From Fragum whitleyi (Eukaryota > Mollusca > Bivalvia > Cardiida > Cardiidae), in contig OX411559.1 of NCBI GenBank assembly GCA_948146395.1, positions 41,454,739 through 41,518,738 on the forward strand: 64,000 nucleotides of DNA, read 5' to 3'. The stretch's first letter is position 1. Every line of letters begins with the position of its first letter. The translations under genes and the position numbers were made by a program. This document shows, piece by piece, positions 1-49,400 of this stretch. Below the pieces are notes generated by a model. That model was not told where the DNA came from. It searched no databases and saw only the letters and a list, made by a program, of their open reading frames with translations.

Positions 1-149
1 TTGATGTATATTTTTCATTTATCGATATGATGATGATGATGATGTAATATTTACAGGTTTTCTTGGATAGTGGATTATTTATCCTTTTCCGTAAATCTAG
101 ACAGGGGTTACACCTCACGAACGTAAAGCGTCTTGTCAACCCTGTCAAA
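1..149 (+). other. 5' flank / 5' UTR of PRPF6
   Basis: A short GAT trinucleotide run lies at about 26-41. A 'tttacag' at 50-56 could be a 3' splice site, so the coding exon may begin at 57 with an untranslated first exon upstream of the window. A transcription start cannot be located. Confidence 0.45.
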
Positions 150-36697
<36,548 letters not shown>

Positions 36698-36751
36698 ACA
36701 TTCAAACTGGTGACAGTGTATTGTATTTAAATTTGTGAATTTTCTTAATCC

Positions 36752-36757
36752 ATTAAA
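36752..36757 (+). promoter_or_regulatory. Possible PRPF6 polyadenylation signal (ATTAAA)
   Basis: An ATTAAA hexamer lies 55 nt after the stop codon. It is a common variant signal, but the stretch is AT-rich, so chance is possible. Confidence 0.3.
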
Positions 36758-37013
36758 AACTAAGGAACTGAAGCGCAAGTTTTTGACCTTAAAATAATTA
36801 TTGTGTTGACAAAAACAACTTATTATAGAAAAGGGAGGGGGTATACATGTTATTCTTTCTGTCAGTCTATCCATAATGAAAACTTTTGTTGCTTTTTTCT
36901 CAGCAACCCTGAAACTTGGTGAAATGGTGCCAAGTTTCCAACAACCTGAAAACGTACATTTTATGCAATAATTTATGATAATGTGTAAAAAATTAAGCCA
37001 GATTGGTTGAAAT

Positions 37014-37632
37014 ACTGTAAACGGGGTAATTTTGGCGGTGGTTTTATTTTGGCTATATTGGCCGTCAAGCTAAAATGCGCCAAAACTAATCCGCCGCCAA
37101 TATTTGTCATTATTAAATAAGAAATTTCTTTATAATGATAGATATGAAATCTATACATTTTTGTCAATGTTAATTAAATTAATATCAAAGATATGCAGAC
37201 CATACTTATTATCATGCTGACAACATTGACATTTCGACGGGTCAGTGCAATACTATTGTAAGTGCCTATAAATTATAGGCACTTACAATAGTAATGCACT
37301 GATCCCTCAATTTCAAGATTCCAGATCCAAGTTGGTTGATACATTGAAATGAAATCACAGCGAGAAAGTGTGAAAAACTTATGCACGCATTATAACTATA
37401 ACAATAGGTGTGAAAACAAACTAATGTCAAGATTGTAGAAAGTTGACATTACTCTAGAAATTGTCTTTCTTTAACTTACGTTGTTTTAAAAGGTAGAAAA
37501 AATGTAAAATCTAAATAAAGCGTTTAAATTTTGGCGTTAATGTAAGATGCGCCAAAATAAATCACCGCCAATAAATTGTAATCGAAAAACTGCCAAATGT
37601 TGACACCGCCAATATAAAGCCGTTTACAGTAT
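37014..37632. mobile_element. ~615-bp MITE, TACTGTAAACGG ends
   Basis: Long imperfect inverted ends (tactgtaaacggggtaattt / ccgtttacagta) share 'ggcggtg' and 'ttggc' motifs. A hairpin at 37236-37304 (ttgtaagtgcctataa) is inserted inside. Confidence 0.75.
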
Positions 37633-38035
37633 AGCAACAATGGCAATTTGTATTAAACAGAATTTACAGGGTTTGACACTAACTTCTTTTAACATGACCT
37701 CCATGAAAACTGTTTAATTTTTAGCAATTAAGTAAATGAGTAAATGTTGAGAAAAACAGAGTGGGAGATAGTGAAATTGCTTGTGATAAGCAATTTCTTC
37801 TTTTTCCACAATGTTTTCCATAGAGTAATGGAAAGAATTGAAATTGAAAAGGCAACTATTTTTCAAAAACTCTACCGATTGAAAATATAATAACCATAAA
37901 CTACTGGCCTGTAGGACCTGTAAAATGGCATTTTCGAACACTCCTTCCTGAAATCTGCAGGTCCTGAGCCGAGGACTGGTGTTAGTGTCAATCTCCGAAT
38001 TAAATTCAGTAGGATCACCATGTCAATTTTTGAAA

Positions 38036-38362
38036 AGTGATATATTTATAATACGTACTTAGTGTATTATATGAAAAAAATATCTAACGAGGTTGGGAGA
38101 ATTGATCATTGTCGGGGCTCTGCCGAGACAATTATCAATTCTCACAACCAAGTTAGATATTTTTTTCATACAGTACACTAAGTACATATAATATTTATCT
38201 TATAACCTCTATTTGACATGTTTTCATAGATGTTTCTAATTGAAATGAGAGTTTCTAAAAATAACCACATTATATCATTGTTCTAAGAATAACTATGTGA
38301 TATCATAAAAAATATCATATGGGATGTTATCACACGGATATTTGTATAGTTATAAGATAAAA
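38036..38362. repeat. Foldback repeat, 'cttagtgtattatatga' family
   Basis: Near-perfect inner palindrome with 'atctaacgaggttgggagaa' arms. Inverted relative of 5723-6060. Confidence 0.75.
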
Positions 38363-38724
38363 AGATTCCCTTGATGGCTTAAAGATCAGACTGCAGGCTT
38401 TTATAAGCAAATGATCTTTTAAGAGGATAATGTAAATACTCAATAGTATGGTCATTGGATTATGCCCCTTTTAATATGCCCCAATCTTGGATGTATACTG
38501 GTTTCTTTAATGCCTTTTAGTGGTTTATAACGTGGATTATCATTTTGATAAACTCACCATCTTGCCTGTGAAATTTTCAAAAACTTATACCCCGCTTTCC
38601 TTCATTTTAACCTTTATAAAGTCATCTAATTGGAGTTAAAAAAAATGGCATCATCATGAACATTGCTTAGCAATCACATGTAAAATGACGCGCTTATAGA
38701 AAATTTGTCCTAATATTATCACAT

Positions 38725-39140
38725 TTTAATAATATGACCTATGTCGCGGGAGTGAAATAACCCCGTTGAATATTTTTGATATTACACGGGTGTTATTACA
38801 CTAGTGGAATATCTTTGCAAATGAGCTCAGAGCAAAGAGCAACGCTATTATGTTACTGTGAAAATGACGTCATAATGTATATATTGTGATGTCAATTTTA
38901 AATGGCATTATAAGTTTCGCGGAAAACTGAAATGATGAATTTCAAGAATTTTGACAATTTTTCGCAAAAATTAGGGCCATATTATAAATAGAATATAAAA
39001 TTTGTGCTCATAAAATACAGAATTTATTAAACTCGTCATCTATAAACAGATAAAAACTCGGTGTAGCCTCGTTTTTATGTTTATAGATGACTTGTTTAAT
39101 AAAATCAGTATTCCATGACCACTCATTCAATATCCTCTAT
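38725..39140 (-). repeat. Foldback family F1, inverted copy
   Basis: Contains tatgacctatgtcgcgggag, 'cactagtggaat' and the inner hairpin at 39020-39095. Confidence 0.75.
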
Positions 39141-39279
39141 GTCTCATTTTTGCCTTACAGAAATAGAATAATCGACTGTTTTTAGAGTATGCATGAATTA
39201 TTTGGAGAACATAAAGATATTTTTTTCATTTGTTGCTCTGCCACTCCTGAAAATAAAGCTCTTTTTGTTCACTCAATAA

Positions 39280-39530
39280 AATGTGACCTGTCACACAAAA
39301 AGGGACCATCTGGGTAGTGTGAAAAGTGCTGACCCTAGTCAGACTGAGTAGGGACGAAACTTTTCTCACTTTACTAATTTTCTGAATCGAAATTCTCAAT
39401 CTACCTTCCTATGAAAGATCTTTTAAATAGGACCTCTGGTTGGCCTGTACTAGGGACAATCTCTTTTTCAAATATCTATTTTACAGAGTTCCCTGGTGGT
39501 CCCTTTTGCGTGACGGGTCAAATATAATTC
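39280..39530. mobile_element. 'gggaccatctgg' TIR repeat
   Basis: Ends atgtgacctgtcacacaaaa and tttgcgtgacgggtcaaata, with a central 'gaccctagtcagactg' motif. Relatives at 39990-40255, 60135-60400 and 32680-32815. Confidence 0.65.
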
Positions 39531-39676
39531 GTTCGTAACACTTATTCTCTATATCTTCCCTGTCTGTCCTGACGTCAATCTGTCCACAATTTAGTTAAGT
39601 TAACTCCTACAATTAAGGACAGATTTGGCTGAAATGTTCATATAATGTTTTTTAATCACCTGATTTATAGGTAATG

Positions 39677-39765
39677 ACAGTAATCGAGGGTACGGTGCAA
39701 GACTGTAGTAAGTGTATATACATTGTATATACACTTACTACAGTTTTGCACCGAACCCTCGAGTT
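39677..39765. repeat. Perfect ~85-nt hairpin
   Basis: tcgagggtacggtgcaagac, then taagtgtatatacattgtat at the turn, then the complement. The flanking open frames are by-products. Confidence 0.8.
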
Positions 39766-39989
39766 GTGGTGTGTTTGTCTGCTGGGCAAATATCTGGTGG
39801 CATATTTTGTGACTTTGGCACTCTTGGTTGGCTTGTGTTGTGTTTGCTTAAGAATTTGGAATCGATAGTTTCCTGATTTTACTAGGTAGAGCTGCTTAAA
39901 ACTCGGAACAGTAAGTCCTGAATTCTGATAGCACAAAAAAATACAAGTTTTCAAATCTGGCTTCGAGTGCTCTTGTAACTGAATATTGT

Positions 39990-40255
39990 TGATGTATATG
40001 TGACCTGTCAGGCAAAAATAGATCATCTTGGAACTTCGTAGAATAAATTTTTGAAAGAGAAATTGGTTCTAGAACAGGCCAACTAGATGCTGCATTTCAT
40101 AAATTCTTTCCAAAGAAGGTAGATTGATTATTTTAGATTCAGAAATAATAGTTAAGCACAAAAAGTTTCTACCCTAGTCAACCTGCGCAGTCTGACTAGG
40201 GTCGATACTTTACCCACTTCCCAGATGGTCCCTTTTCATGTTCTGTACAAAAGTA
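39990..40255. mobile_element. 'gatcatctgg'-type TIR repeat
   Basis: Starts atatgtgacctgtcaggcaa; the middle has 'accctagtcaacctgcgcag'. It directly abuts the next element. Confidence 0.6.
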
Positions 40256-41005
40256 TATAATTGCAATCCAATAAAATAAAGAATTCTGATTGGTTTAAAT
40301 CGCATCACGTGGGGAAATCCATTGCACTTTATTTCTGTATAAAATGCAATAGGTCTTTCGGGAAACCCCCGAACCTTGATCTGCAAGTCCTGTGTTGTAG
40401 CAACTCGAATTAACCTAGTTCCCGATCATCAACGCAACATTTCTATTCAATCTATTATAAATTAAGATATTATCGAAAGAATTTACGATAACAAGCATGC
40501 AGTTCTGATTCTGAGCCGACCTAAACTTAGAAAACAGCAAGTCGACGAAGACCGTCAAGCAACCCTCTCAACTAAGACCGACCACGCCGTTTTCGTTCAA
40601 AAACACAGACTTACTTGGCAGAAACAAGCTTTTTTGTCATAAGTACCTCTACGAATTTTATTGTTGTCGATTATTTGTGTATCATTTGTTTTACTTTATG
40701 ACATTTCACTTCGAAAGCGAGATAAACAATACACGATCTTAAAATAGATCGTGTAATTTTTTACGCGGAGAAAGTAGACTTGAAGATTTAATGTTTGGCC
40801 GAGTATTTTAATAGTTTCTTCGATCTATAGGATTGCAATTATAAGGGACGAGTGACTTTTTCACTGCGTTTATTGGGGTATAAAGTGCAACTGCCTTAGC
40901 ACATGGCTTAAACATAATGCCCTACGGGCGTTATTTGCCATGTGCTAAGGCAATTGCACTTTATACCCCAATAAACGCAGTGAAAAAGACACTCATCCCT
41001 ATAAT
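40256..41005. mobile_element. TATAATTGCAATC MITE plus adjoining hairpin, inverted copy
   Basis: The MITE (40256-40843) and the hairpin (40844-41005) mirror 13310-14062 as a unit. This supports one ~750-bp composite element. Confidence 0.8.
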
Positions 41006-41182
41006 AAATGTACATATTTAAAAAATTAATGAATGGTGTAATAAAATGAAGAGAAACGCATAATTTATTTTACTTTTTATTTCATTCTTTTTTTCTTTTT
41101 TGTCTTTTTAACATAGAACATTAAACACCAGTATATAGCTATAGTACTTTATAACCCAGATTTTGATATACTGACACTCTTA

Positions 41183-41763
41183 TGAGCCTGTGTGTGACAT
41201 TTCCAAACAAATATTGGGTAGCAAAGCAACACAACAAAGAAAATCCTCCATTCTTTAATTTTTTGGTGTTTTTTTTTCAAGAATTGATCAACTCAGCATC
41301 TTACCAGTGAAATTATCAAAAAAATATCACCCACCTTCATTCATTTCGCCCTATCTGACGTTGACTGAGCAGAAGTGACATGGACCTTGCAATATGACGC
41401 ACTTTAAGAAAATTTGCCCTAAAATTTTGGCATTTTTTTGTCCATTTTTTACATTGATTATATGGAGGATCTTTTCAATTTTTTTTCCCGAGTAAGATGG
41501 ATTAATATATCATTTTGTGAACAACAAAAGCTTTTTTTCTTTTTTCTTTCTTTTTCTTCCACCTGTGTCTCCCCCACTTGTGACAATATATTGTTCACTC
41601 AATACTCATTAACCTTACAATGAAAACGATTATCCTCTACTTAATCAGTAATTGAGCACACAATGAAGGTTCTAATCAGACTGTGCGACTTGCAACGGCT
41701 AATGGAGTTGTAACATTAAGCACATAAATATAAAATTGTTGGAAATGTCATGTACAGACTCAT
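41183..41763. mobile_element. 'agcctgtgtgtgacatttcc' element, long form
   Basis: The left end is gcctgtgtgtgacatttcca and the right end gttggaaatgtcatgtacag. It holds a fragment of the 'gaacaacaaaagct' repeat. Confidence 0.55.
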
Positions 41764-41804
41764 GGTATGGGGAAAAAGGAAGACATTAAATAGTGTTTAA
41801 AATT

Positions 41805-42236
41805 TTAACTCTTGTCATGCTGAATAAATTTTGGCTAAAAAATTTTCATCAAAATCAAAGAGCAACAAGAGCTGTCACTGTAAGATGACAATGCCCCCGA
41901 CACCGCTTTGATTTAGAAGTTATGGCCAATGTTAAAGTTTTTGGACGGAATGACGGACAGACGGACGGACGGACAAGTCAAATTTATGATGCCTCCCTAT
42001 CGGGGGCATAAAAAGCACTGAAAGTACCAATTGTAGGTCAATTTTTATTGGAAAAACATAAGTACCAATTGTAGGTCAATTTTTATTGGAAAAACTTAAT
42101 CTATTGACGATATTGGTTTGAAAGTGAGAAACATGTGGTGTAGACTAACATCAGACTGCACATATGTGCACACTGATGTTTGTCTATAGCTCCTGTCAAA
42201 GAGGGAATATTCCAGGTTTAGCTTGACAAGGGTTAA
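41805..42236. mobile_element. P2 MITE interrupted by a family G repeat
   Basis: TTAACTCTTGTCATGCTGAA at the left and gcttgacaagggttaa at the right. A family G copy (41869-42012) interrupts it; the host P2 sequence resumes at actgaaagtacc. A 36-nt stretch ending ggtcaatttttattggaaaa is duplicated at 42017-42096. Confidence 0.75.
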
Positions 42237-42639
42237 TATCACAGCTTAACATATCGCTATTATATTCCTGCTTTAGCGGCAGGTATACATAATGCACAAA
42301 TGTATACCTTGATTTATTTGACCCGAACTTGACTTCTGTGGAAAAAATGATTTATTAACAATTACCCACATATTTATCAGTTACAAAATATATACTACAT
42401 TCAATACCATCTTTATTCATTCCTATCAAAACATGTGCAAAGCAGAGTAGGAATAATCAGATTTTATTTGTACTAAATAGCAGCGGTCAGATTCGGGTCA
42501 ATAAAACTGCGCTATATATACCACCTGATTTTCTTCTATAAAACCAAAAGTTTAGATTATTTTTCAAATTAAGAATTCCAACTTGCAATTGTGCACCCAG
42601 TGTTTTCAGCTCTGTGTTCGCTATTTTTCAAAGGTTTTG

Positions 42640-42850
42640 ACTGCCTTGGTGGCCTAGTGGTAAATGCACTCAACCCGTGACCTGGAGGTCCGTGGTTTGA
42701 GCCCCACTGTTGCCGATGTGTGTTAATGGGCAAAACACTTAATAGCCAGCCCCAGTTCACCCAGCTGTAAAATTGGGTAGCAGTGGGTTTAAACCGCTGC
42801 CTCTCTCTCAGGGACGTTTTGAAGGGTTAAATCCTGATAATCCCCATGAT
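42640..42850 (+). mobile_element. tRNA-headed SINE-A-like copy
   Basis: The head has tggtggcctagtggtaaatg and a diverged box B. The body has 'cccagttcacccagctgtaa'. Confidence 0.75.
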
Positions 42851-43164
42851 AATATAGCTCAAAATTCTATATATAAAAGTCAATATGTTTGCTTTCTTTA
42901 TCTTTTCTGAATCTAGAATAATTTGTTTGCATTACAATAATCATTTTTTTCAAATCCATTAGTTGACCTATGCTCGATTCAATCTCTTTTTCAATTATTT
43001 AAAAGAGTTCCAAGATGGTCTTTTGTCATGTGACAGGCCACATTCAAAGTTCCCATACATACATGATTTTGTGTCAGTATTTCAAGATCAGGTCTACACA
43101 AATTCACACAAAACTGGGCAAAAACTAGGAAGAACCAGCAGTCAAATATAAACAAAAGTGACTT

Positions 43165-43450
43165 ACCCATATTAACTCCCTTGATTGGCATTTCTAACCA
43201 GCTTGCATTCTCTCCCCTGACTTGCCCATATTTACTCCCTTGATTGAACTTTCTTATAATCTTGCATTCTATCCCCTGACATAAAATTTATTAACTCTCT
43301 TTATTGAACCTTATCTTGCATTCTCTCTAACCCATATTAACTCCCTTGATTGGCATTTCTTACCAACTTGCATTCTCTCCCCTGACTAACCCATATTAAC
43401 TCCCTTGATTGGCCTATCTAACCAACTTGCATGCTCTCCCCTTGACTTAC
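43165..43450. repeat. Minisatellite, 5 copies of ~57 bp
   Basis: Units share attaactcccttgattggca and 'cttgcattctctcccctgac'; the middle copy is shortened. A single echo lies at about 44058-44100. Confidence 0.85.
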
Positions 43451-43550
43451 TAACATTCTCTTCATTGTTCAACATAGTACTTCAATTGCTCCTCTTCAAT
43501 CAGTTTTAATCTTTCATTCAGATATGATGGCTTTGGGAAGAGTACCAAGG

Positions 43551-43788
43551 GTCTGTTTTACTAAACATCTTACGAAAAAAATAATCGCAAGTCAAAATTA
43601 CGAATCGTACCTGGTGTTTTATTCATTGTTAGATTCTGCCTTTTAATATCTCCATGAATTCGTCTTTGGAGGACGATTCAAATGAGATGATGCATGGCAT
43701 AATTCCATATTTAGTTAGAAATTCCAGAGGCAACTTCACTTTTTGACTTGCGCAAAGAATGATCTTAAGATGTTTAGTAAACCCAGCC
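43551..43788. mobile_element. Short TIR element, GGGTCTGTTTTACTAAAC end
   Basis: The left end is ttttactaaacatcttacga and the right end tcttaagatgtttagtaaac; about 23 nt inverted. Confidence 0.65.
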
Positions 43789-44978
43789 CCAGGGCCAGAT
43801 AAGAGGGGTAAAACCAGTCTTTAATATATATATATATTTAGAATATACACTATCAAATCAAGAAGTTACCATTTTCACAATTTTAGCAACTAAAAAGATG
43901 AAAGAGGGAAATGGATGTTTACTGCAGTAGTCTTTTTTTTTTTTATTACATGGACTCATACCTTAAATCTGATCAAATATGAGTAGTTTCAATCAAGTTA
44001 TCACCTACTTTATTTTTTACCTTGACCAACTAAAATTCTCTTTATATACTTCTACAATATTATCTCCCTTGATTTTCAGCCCCACATTCTATCCCCTAGT
44101 ACACATAAACAGTAAGCCCTATTCAACCAATAAATTTGCGCTTCACTAGACAAAGCGTAGTCAACTCCGCTTGAAATCAACACACTTCACCCATTCCAAT
44201 ACAATTCCACTTTTTTTCATACCCTCATGAACAATGTTTTGTCTAATATTTTTGGGGAAATATTGAGTTTAAGTAAATGTTTTTTAAAAGCAATTTAATT
44301 CTTTAAAGTATATTCTGTACTCAAAGAGACAAACATATCTATAACTGCTCTTTGCAACATATTTGAATTATATAGGTGGCAAAATGTTTTATATGGTAAT
44401 AGGTTAACAATTTTTTAAAAGAGTAGTAATCTTATAAAACATTTCAAGAATACAATTAACATTGGATTGCTGTATACAAAATCTATGAAAGATCATAAGT
44501 CTATTTGGCTTTCACTCTTGAAGCACAAAATCACAAGTTAAAATATAACATCATTTGCCTTTCACTAAGCTTAATTAAGATGCGCTAACATGTTTCTATT
44601 CCGGTAAGAATTTGTGAACAATAAATTATCTTACTAGTGTCGAAAAATTATTAAAACACATGGACCAGTATCAAATTGTTAATTAATGGATTCAAAATGC
44701 CCTTAGTTGAAAAGTAATTCTTCATAAAACACATATGACAAAGGTTTTAATTTCATTGCTCAAACATGATGTCCAAAGCACTTTAACAAAAAGTCCTTCC
44801 CTATTTCTACATCAGACATTAATATGGACATGAAATCTAGATAGAGAGTATTTTTTAAAAGTTAAATCAAGGCATTTCTTCTTCCTGTAAATATGAGCTA
44901 TAACTATTACATTTTTCCATTTGTTCATTTACATGTATACAAAATGACAGCCTGTTTTCTTAATTCAAAATATCAAAC
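43789..44978. other. Intergenic stretch without recognised features
   Basis: AT-rich, with a poly-T run near 43930 and no repeated, coding or inverted structure noted apart from the minisatellite echo at 44058. Confidence 0.5.
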
Positions 44979-44980
44979 TA

Positions 44981-45515
44981 CACTGCCCTCCAAAAGATCC
45001 TTCACACACATTTCATTTATAAGATTTTCAGCTTTAATCTTTTTAAACAAAGTTATAGATTAGTTTTTATTACTTAAAATCTGATTATTCCCATTTGAAC
45101 ACTACTTTAGACGACAAAATGACTGTTGATAAAGATACTATTTTAGAACAATGTATAACAGAAAATATTGAGACAAAAGGAGAAAATACTGATTATCAGT
45201 GGAACGTTGTGAGAGACTTGTAAATAGCATGCCTAGATGCATGTTCAGGCTGTCTTACCTGCTAATGGAGGCTACACTAAACATTGACAGAAGTTGATCC
45301 CCTTGATAGAAAATTTGGCAAAATAGTGAACTATTCTGATTTTGTCGATTTTCATTGATTTTGCCATTTCTGGTATTGCTTCTTAATTGATACATTGCAA
45401 TAAAGATATAAAGTATACATTTTATTAATAAAAATAATATAAAACTTTGTTTTAAATTACTTAAGCTAAAGATCTTTAAAAGAAGTGTGTGTGAAGAAAC
45501 TTTTGGAGGGCAGTG
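44981..45515. mobile_element. Tc1/mariner-type MITE, CACTGCCCTCCAAAAG ends
   Basis: TA-flanked, with ~35-nt imperfect inverted ends (ccttcacacaca inside). 535 bp with no open frame of note. Confidence 0.8.
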
Positions 45516-45589
45516 TATCTTTGTGGCTGTAGCTTACTAGTTCCATTATTTTGATACAATTTCAATGGAAATTTTAATGACATATTCCT

Positions 45590-45790
45590 GCCGTGCACAA
45601 AGGCAACCATGCTTTTGCGAGAAGTATAGACTAAGATCAGCCTGCACAGACATGCAGTCCAATCTTAGTCTTTACTACCTGCCCTCTACTGCATTATTGT
45701 GGTAAAAACTTGAGTCAGACTTGTGAAGATGAACCTAAAATTGGACAATAGTACAAAACCAAATTTAAATACAGCAGGATAACGGTTAAA
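45590..45790. repeat. Decayed P2-related repeat
   Basis: Contains 'agactaagatcagcctgcac' and 'acagcaggataacggtta'; the ends are degraded. Confidence 0.5.
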
Positions 45791-45797
45791 TCTTTAA

Positions 45798-45955
45798 GGT
45801 AGTAGACCTGTAATAGTTCCGCAACCTTTCGGAAGTAATGAGCTTGAACAGTGTTAACCGAGATTTCCTAATGATTTTCATTAGGAAACCATAGTCAACA
45901 TTGTGAAAGTGAACAAATTCCGAGATATTGCATAACTATTATAGGTCCACTACCT
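45798..45955. repeat. 'aggtttcct'-type hairpin repeat
   Basis: Arms gatttcctaatgattttcat and cattaggaaacc, flanked by 'ggtagtagacc' and 'ggtccactacctt'. Confidence 0.6.
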
Positions 45956-46372
45956 TAGACCAAATTTCGGCCTCTATATGAGGCTCTGTTTAACAGAATC
46001 ATTTTAAGAGTTGAAGGAGAATCGAGATTATCTCGAATTTAATTTATCATGTTTACTAATAAATCCATTCACAACTGAAAAACTGATTTAACTGTGTATG
46101 TATTTACAAGGAGAAAATAGATAATTTCATTTGTACAAAGGGAGGTAATTCAATTTATAAAATTTACACCTATTTCATTAAAGGGAGGTAATACCAATAC
46201 GCACAAAATATAATTATATAATCATAATACATATAGACAAGGTATTCAACAGGTTAAAAAATCAATTCAAAGTGAGAAAAAATGTCAACAAAGGAAAATA
46301 ACATCAAACAGAAAAGAAAAAGACAAATGCAGGATGTCATTCTGTGGCCATGGTAATGTGTTTCCATGGAAA

Positions 46373-46484
46373 CTACATCACGGAACACTGTTTATGTCCA
46401 TTGCTCTTTGTCTTAAGTCGAGACTTGGGTCTGTAATGTTCTAGGTATGACAACTGTTTGGCATTTATGGCTCCACGGCGCTTC
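46373..46484 (-). CDS. PTP4A: PTP4A exon 5 (CaaX box, TAG stop)
   Basis: Encodes [20 protein letters not shown], a basic stretch with [13 protein letters not shown] and the terminal CSVM before TAG at 46375-46373. The CaaX box predicts prenylation and membrane attachment. Confidence 0.95.
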
Positions 46485-49400
46485 CTAAAAATAAACCACA
46501 AAATCAGGCATTACTTTTACTCTCAAATTTCAGAGGTCAAGATAAGAGGGGGTAAAACCAGTCTAAAATTGTTATTTCACAATCAAACCCTATGTTGTGG
46601 GTACTCATTTGAATCGTCTCAATGAGATGTTTCAAAAGAGTACCAACAATATAGTGTTTGAGTAAAGACAAATGAAATATTTGAATTTGAAATCCAAAAT
46701 ACCCCCTCTGTATGTAGCTCTGCTCAATGAATGGAGAATAGGTGACCAGTGCCTCAAATCTTAAACTTCTTAAAAAGAGTAATTACATTGTACTTGTAAA
46801 ATAAGCAAGCAAGATTTGATTTTGTGCCTTGCACTTCACCAATGTACTATGATCTCAACAACGCAACAAAATTCTGAAATATTTTCAGACATTTTGATTT
46901 ATAGTCTATCAAAATCATAGGGCTATTACTTATAAAATTCAAGTAAGAATTGGTATACTTCTGCATGACAATTCTCCTTGAATAGACCTATTGACACAAG
47001 CTTTTTTTTTTTTTTTTTTTTGATAGTTTTCAATTCTAACACAGTTATGCTGCCAACAAATTTTAGTGACAGGATAACCAAAACATAAAGAGGCTGTTAC
47101 TAAATGGCCTTCCCTGAAATGAATAAACTTCTGTCATTTTTTCCAGTAGTTTATAAATAGTACACATGATCACATGTTTCAATTTTTCCACCAAACCAGT
47201 GAAATTACCAAAAGATTATATCCTGCCATCATTAATTTCACCTTTTTTTGCATTATCTAAGTATGGCCAATTTAACCATAACATCATATGTGAGCCTAGT
47301 TATTTGTGCAGAATGACAAATTAGAAGATGTGTTTGTGAATCATGAATGCCCCTGAAACAGCAATTCTTCTAACTTTTGACCTTGACAGATGACCTTGAC
47401 ATTTTAATGAGGGGGCATAAAAACAATACGCGCAGCGGCCAGCTCAAGTACGCCCGAGCAAATTTGCTCTTTAAAGTAACTGTGAATAGAGGCATTCTGT
47501 CGTATGCAGCCGGCGGTCACCCATAATTGTCTGAATTGTACCCATTGTACATCCCCTTAAGCCGTCATGCAAGTCATCAAATTATGACAGGTGACTCGCC
47601 GATTAACAAAAAATCGATAACGCGTCTGGATTATCGTATGCATTAACCTAATCAACACCTCTACTAATTTGTGTTATCTGAGCGGCCAGCAAATTATTGA
47701 TCGATAACGGTAGCAGATTAATTATCAAATTAACCAACCTATTAAACCTTAACATTGCTGTTAGTCTGAACTATCGAAAGATTTTTGACGAATTGATCTC
47801 GGAAGGAATTTCCCTTCGTCAGCTCCGGAAGTATTTATTTTTTTTAATCAGAATAACATTTTTTTTCTCTTCTATGCACCTAAAATCACGCTCTCTCAGT
47901 GAAAACAAATTAATAAAATTGACGTTTTTGTCTTTAGTATCGGTTGATTCTGTGGAATCATTGTCGCTTGTCGAAAATGTCTGGGGATTTTCCAAATGAT
48001 GTCAACTTACGTCGGCAAGCATCCCGGAAAACGAGATATCGTTTACATCCTGTGCACGTGAAACAAATTGCCGCCAAACCCACAGGAACTCGCTTCTGTG
48101 AAAATTATGAACACTTAAAACGTCGTATTTTCAGCGCATTTATACTTTCATAGAATGAAGTCGAAACTGTCTCTTTCTCTAATGAATAATAATATATCTT
48201 AAGTAAACAGGAATATTAGCGGTGTAAAAATCTTGTTCAACTTGTTTTTCACATGAAGTTTATATAATTCTGCTCTGGTCCCTGTGACGAAATGCAATTT
48301 GTTTATACATACGCCGTTAAATACAAGAAATATTCTCCAGGTAAACATATTGGTAGTAAATGACCAATACATCGTAAATACTGCTGAATCAAGAAATATT
48401 TACATTGCTTTGGTCTTCCCTAGCCAAATTTGATGTTGAATCGTACGAATACGAGTACTACATTTTCGGCGACCCATCCGATGGACTAATGATATAAGCC
48501 TAATTGTTGTTCGTCGTGGCCGCCGGCGGGGAAGAGGGTGGGGATTTTCCGTTAAGCAGCCAACTCCCGTATGCGGCCGATTTAACTTGTCCCGTGGGTG
48601 ACCGCTATAGACAGTTTTGACGGTATTGTCATAGAATTTTCAGATTTTTTCTCCTTTTTGCATGAAAAAATAGATTGAGCATTTGCTTTTTCATTTAAAT
48701 TGGTAAATCTTTCATTTTGTAAACAACAAAAGCTATATTTTCACAAAAGACCATTTTTAGCTTTTGTTGTTCACTCAATGAACTATACATTCAATCTTAC
48801 TCTGCAACAAACAATTATCTTTCAGACTAGCAATGAATTCAAATTTTAAGATTAATCCACTTTCAGGGGTTGCTCATTTGAAATTGAACATGTACGCCAA
48901 ATTTCAAGTGAATGCCTTCAATACAACCATAGATATCACAAAATGTCGAAGTTTTTCGCATAACAACAACAACAAACAACTAAGATGAAGACAACAACAA
49001 CAACGACACCAAAGCCATAGCAATACCTGGGGTTTTCTCTGAAAACAGCCGAGCTAAAAATGAATCTAAAGAATAATAGAATACGGGACTGACACACCAG
49101 ACTTTATTTCTCTTTATACAATTTTGACGGTACTTACTTGCGGATGAGTTCCACTGCATCCTCATACTTCAGACCTGATTCCATTAATGCTAGGGCTACT
49201 AATACTGGAGCTCTGTAAAAAAAATATGAGATGTGTTTGTGAAACACAAATGCCCCCATAACGGCATTTTTTTTTCAAAGTTTGACCTTGACAGATGACC
49301 TTGTCACATGACCTTGACTTTGGTACCAGCAGATGCGGATCATTGAGATCTATCATCATGCCAAATATGAGCTTTGTATCTTGAATAGGCTTGAAGATAT

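Noticed and set aside
39677..39765. Possible microRNA precursor
   Set aside because: The arms pair perfectly with virtually no loop or bulges, which fits an inverted-repeat transposon better than a microRNA hairpin. Small-RNA data would be needed.
39652..40026. 124-residue - strand open frame
   Set aside because: It runs through a perfect hairpin and a TIR repeat, and no protein family or splice context supports it.
47697..47999. 100-residue + strand open frame
   Set aside because: Low-complexity Leu/Phe/Ser translation of AT-rich DNA; not supported as a gene.
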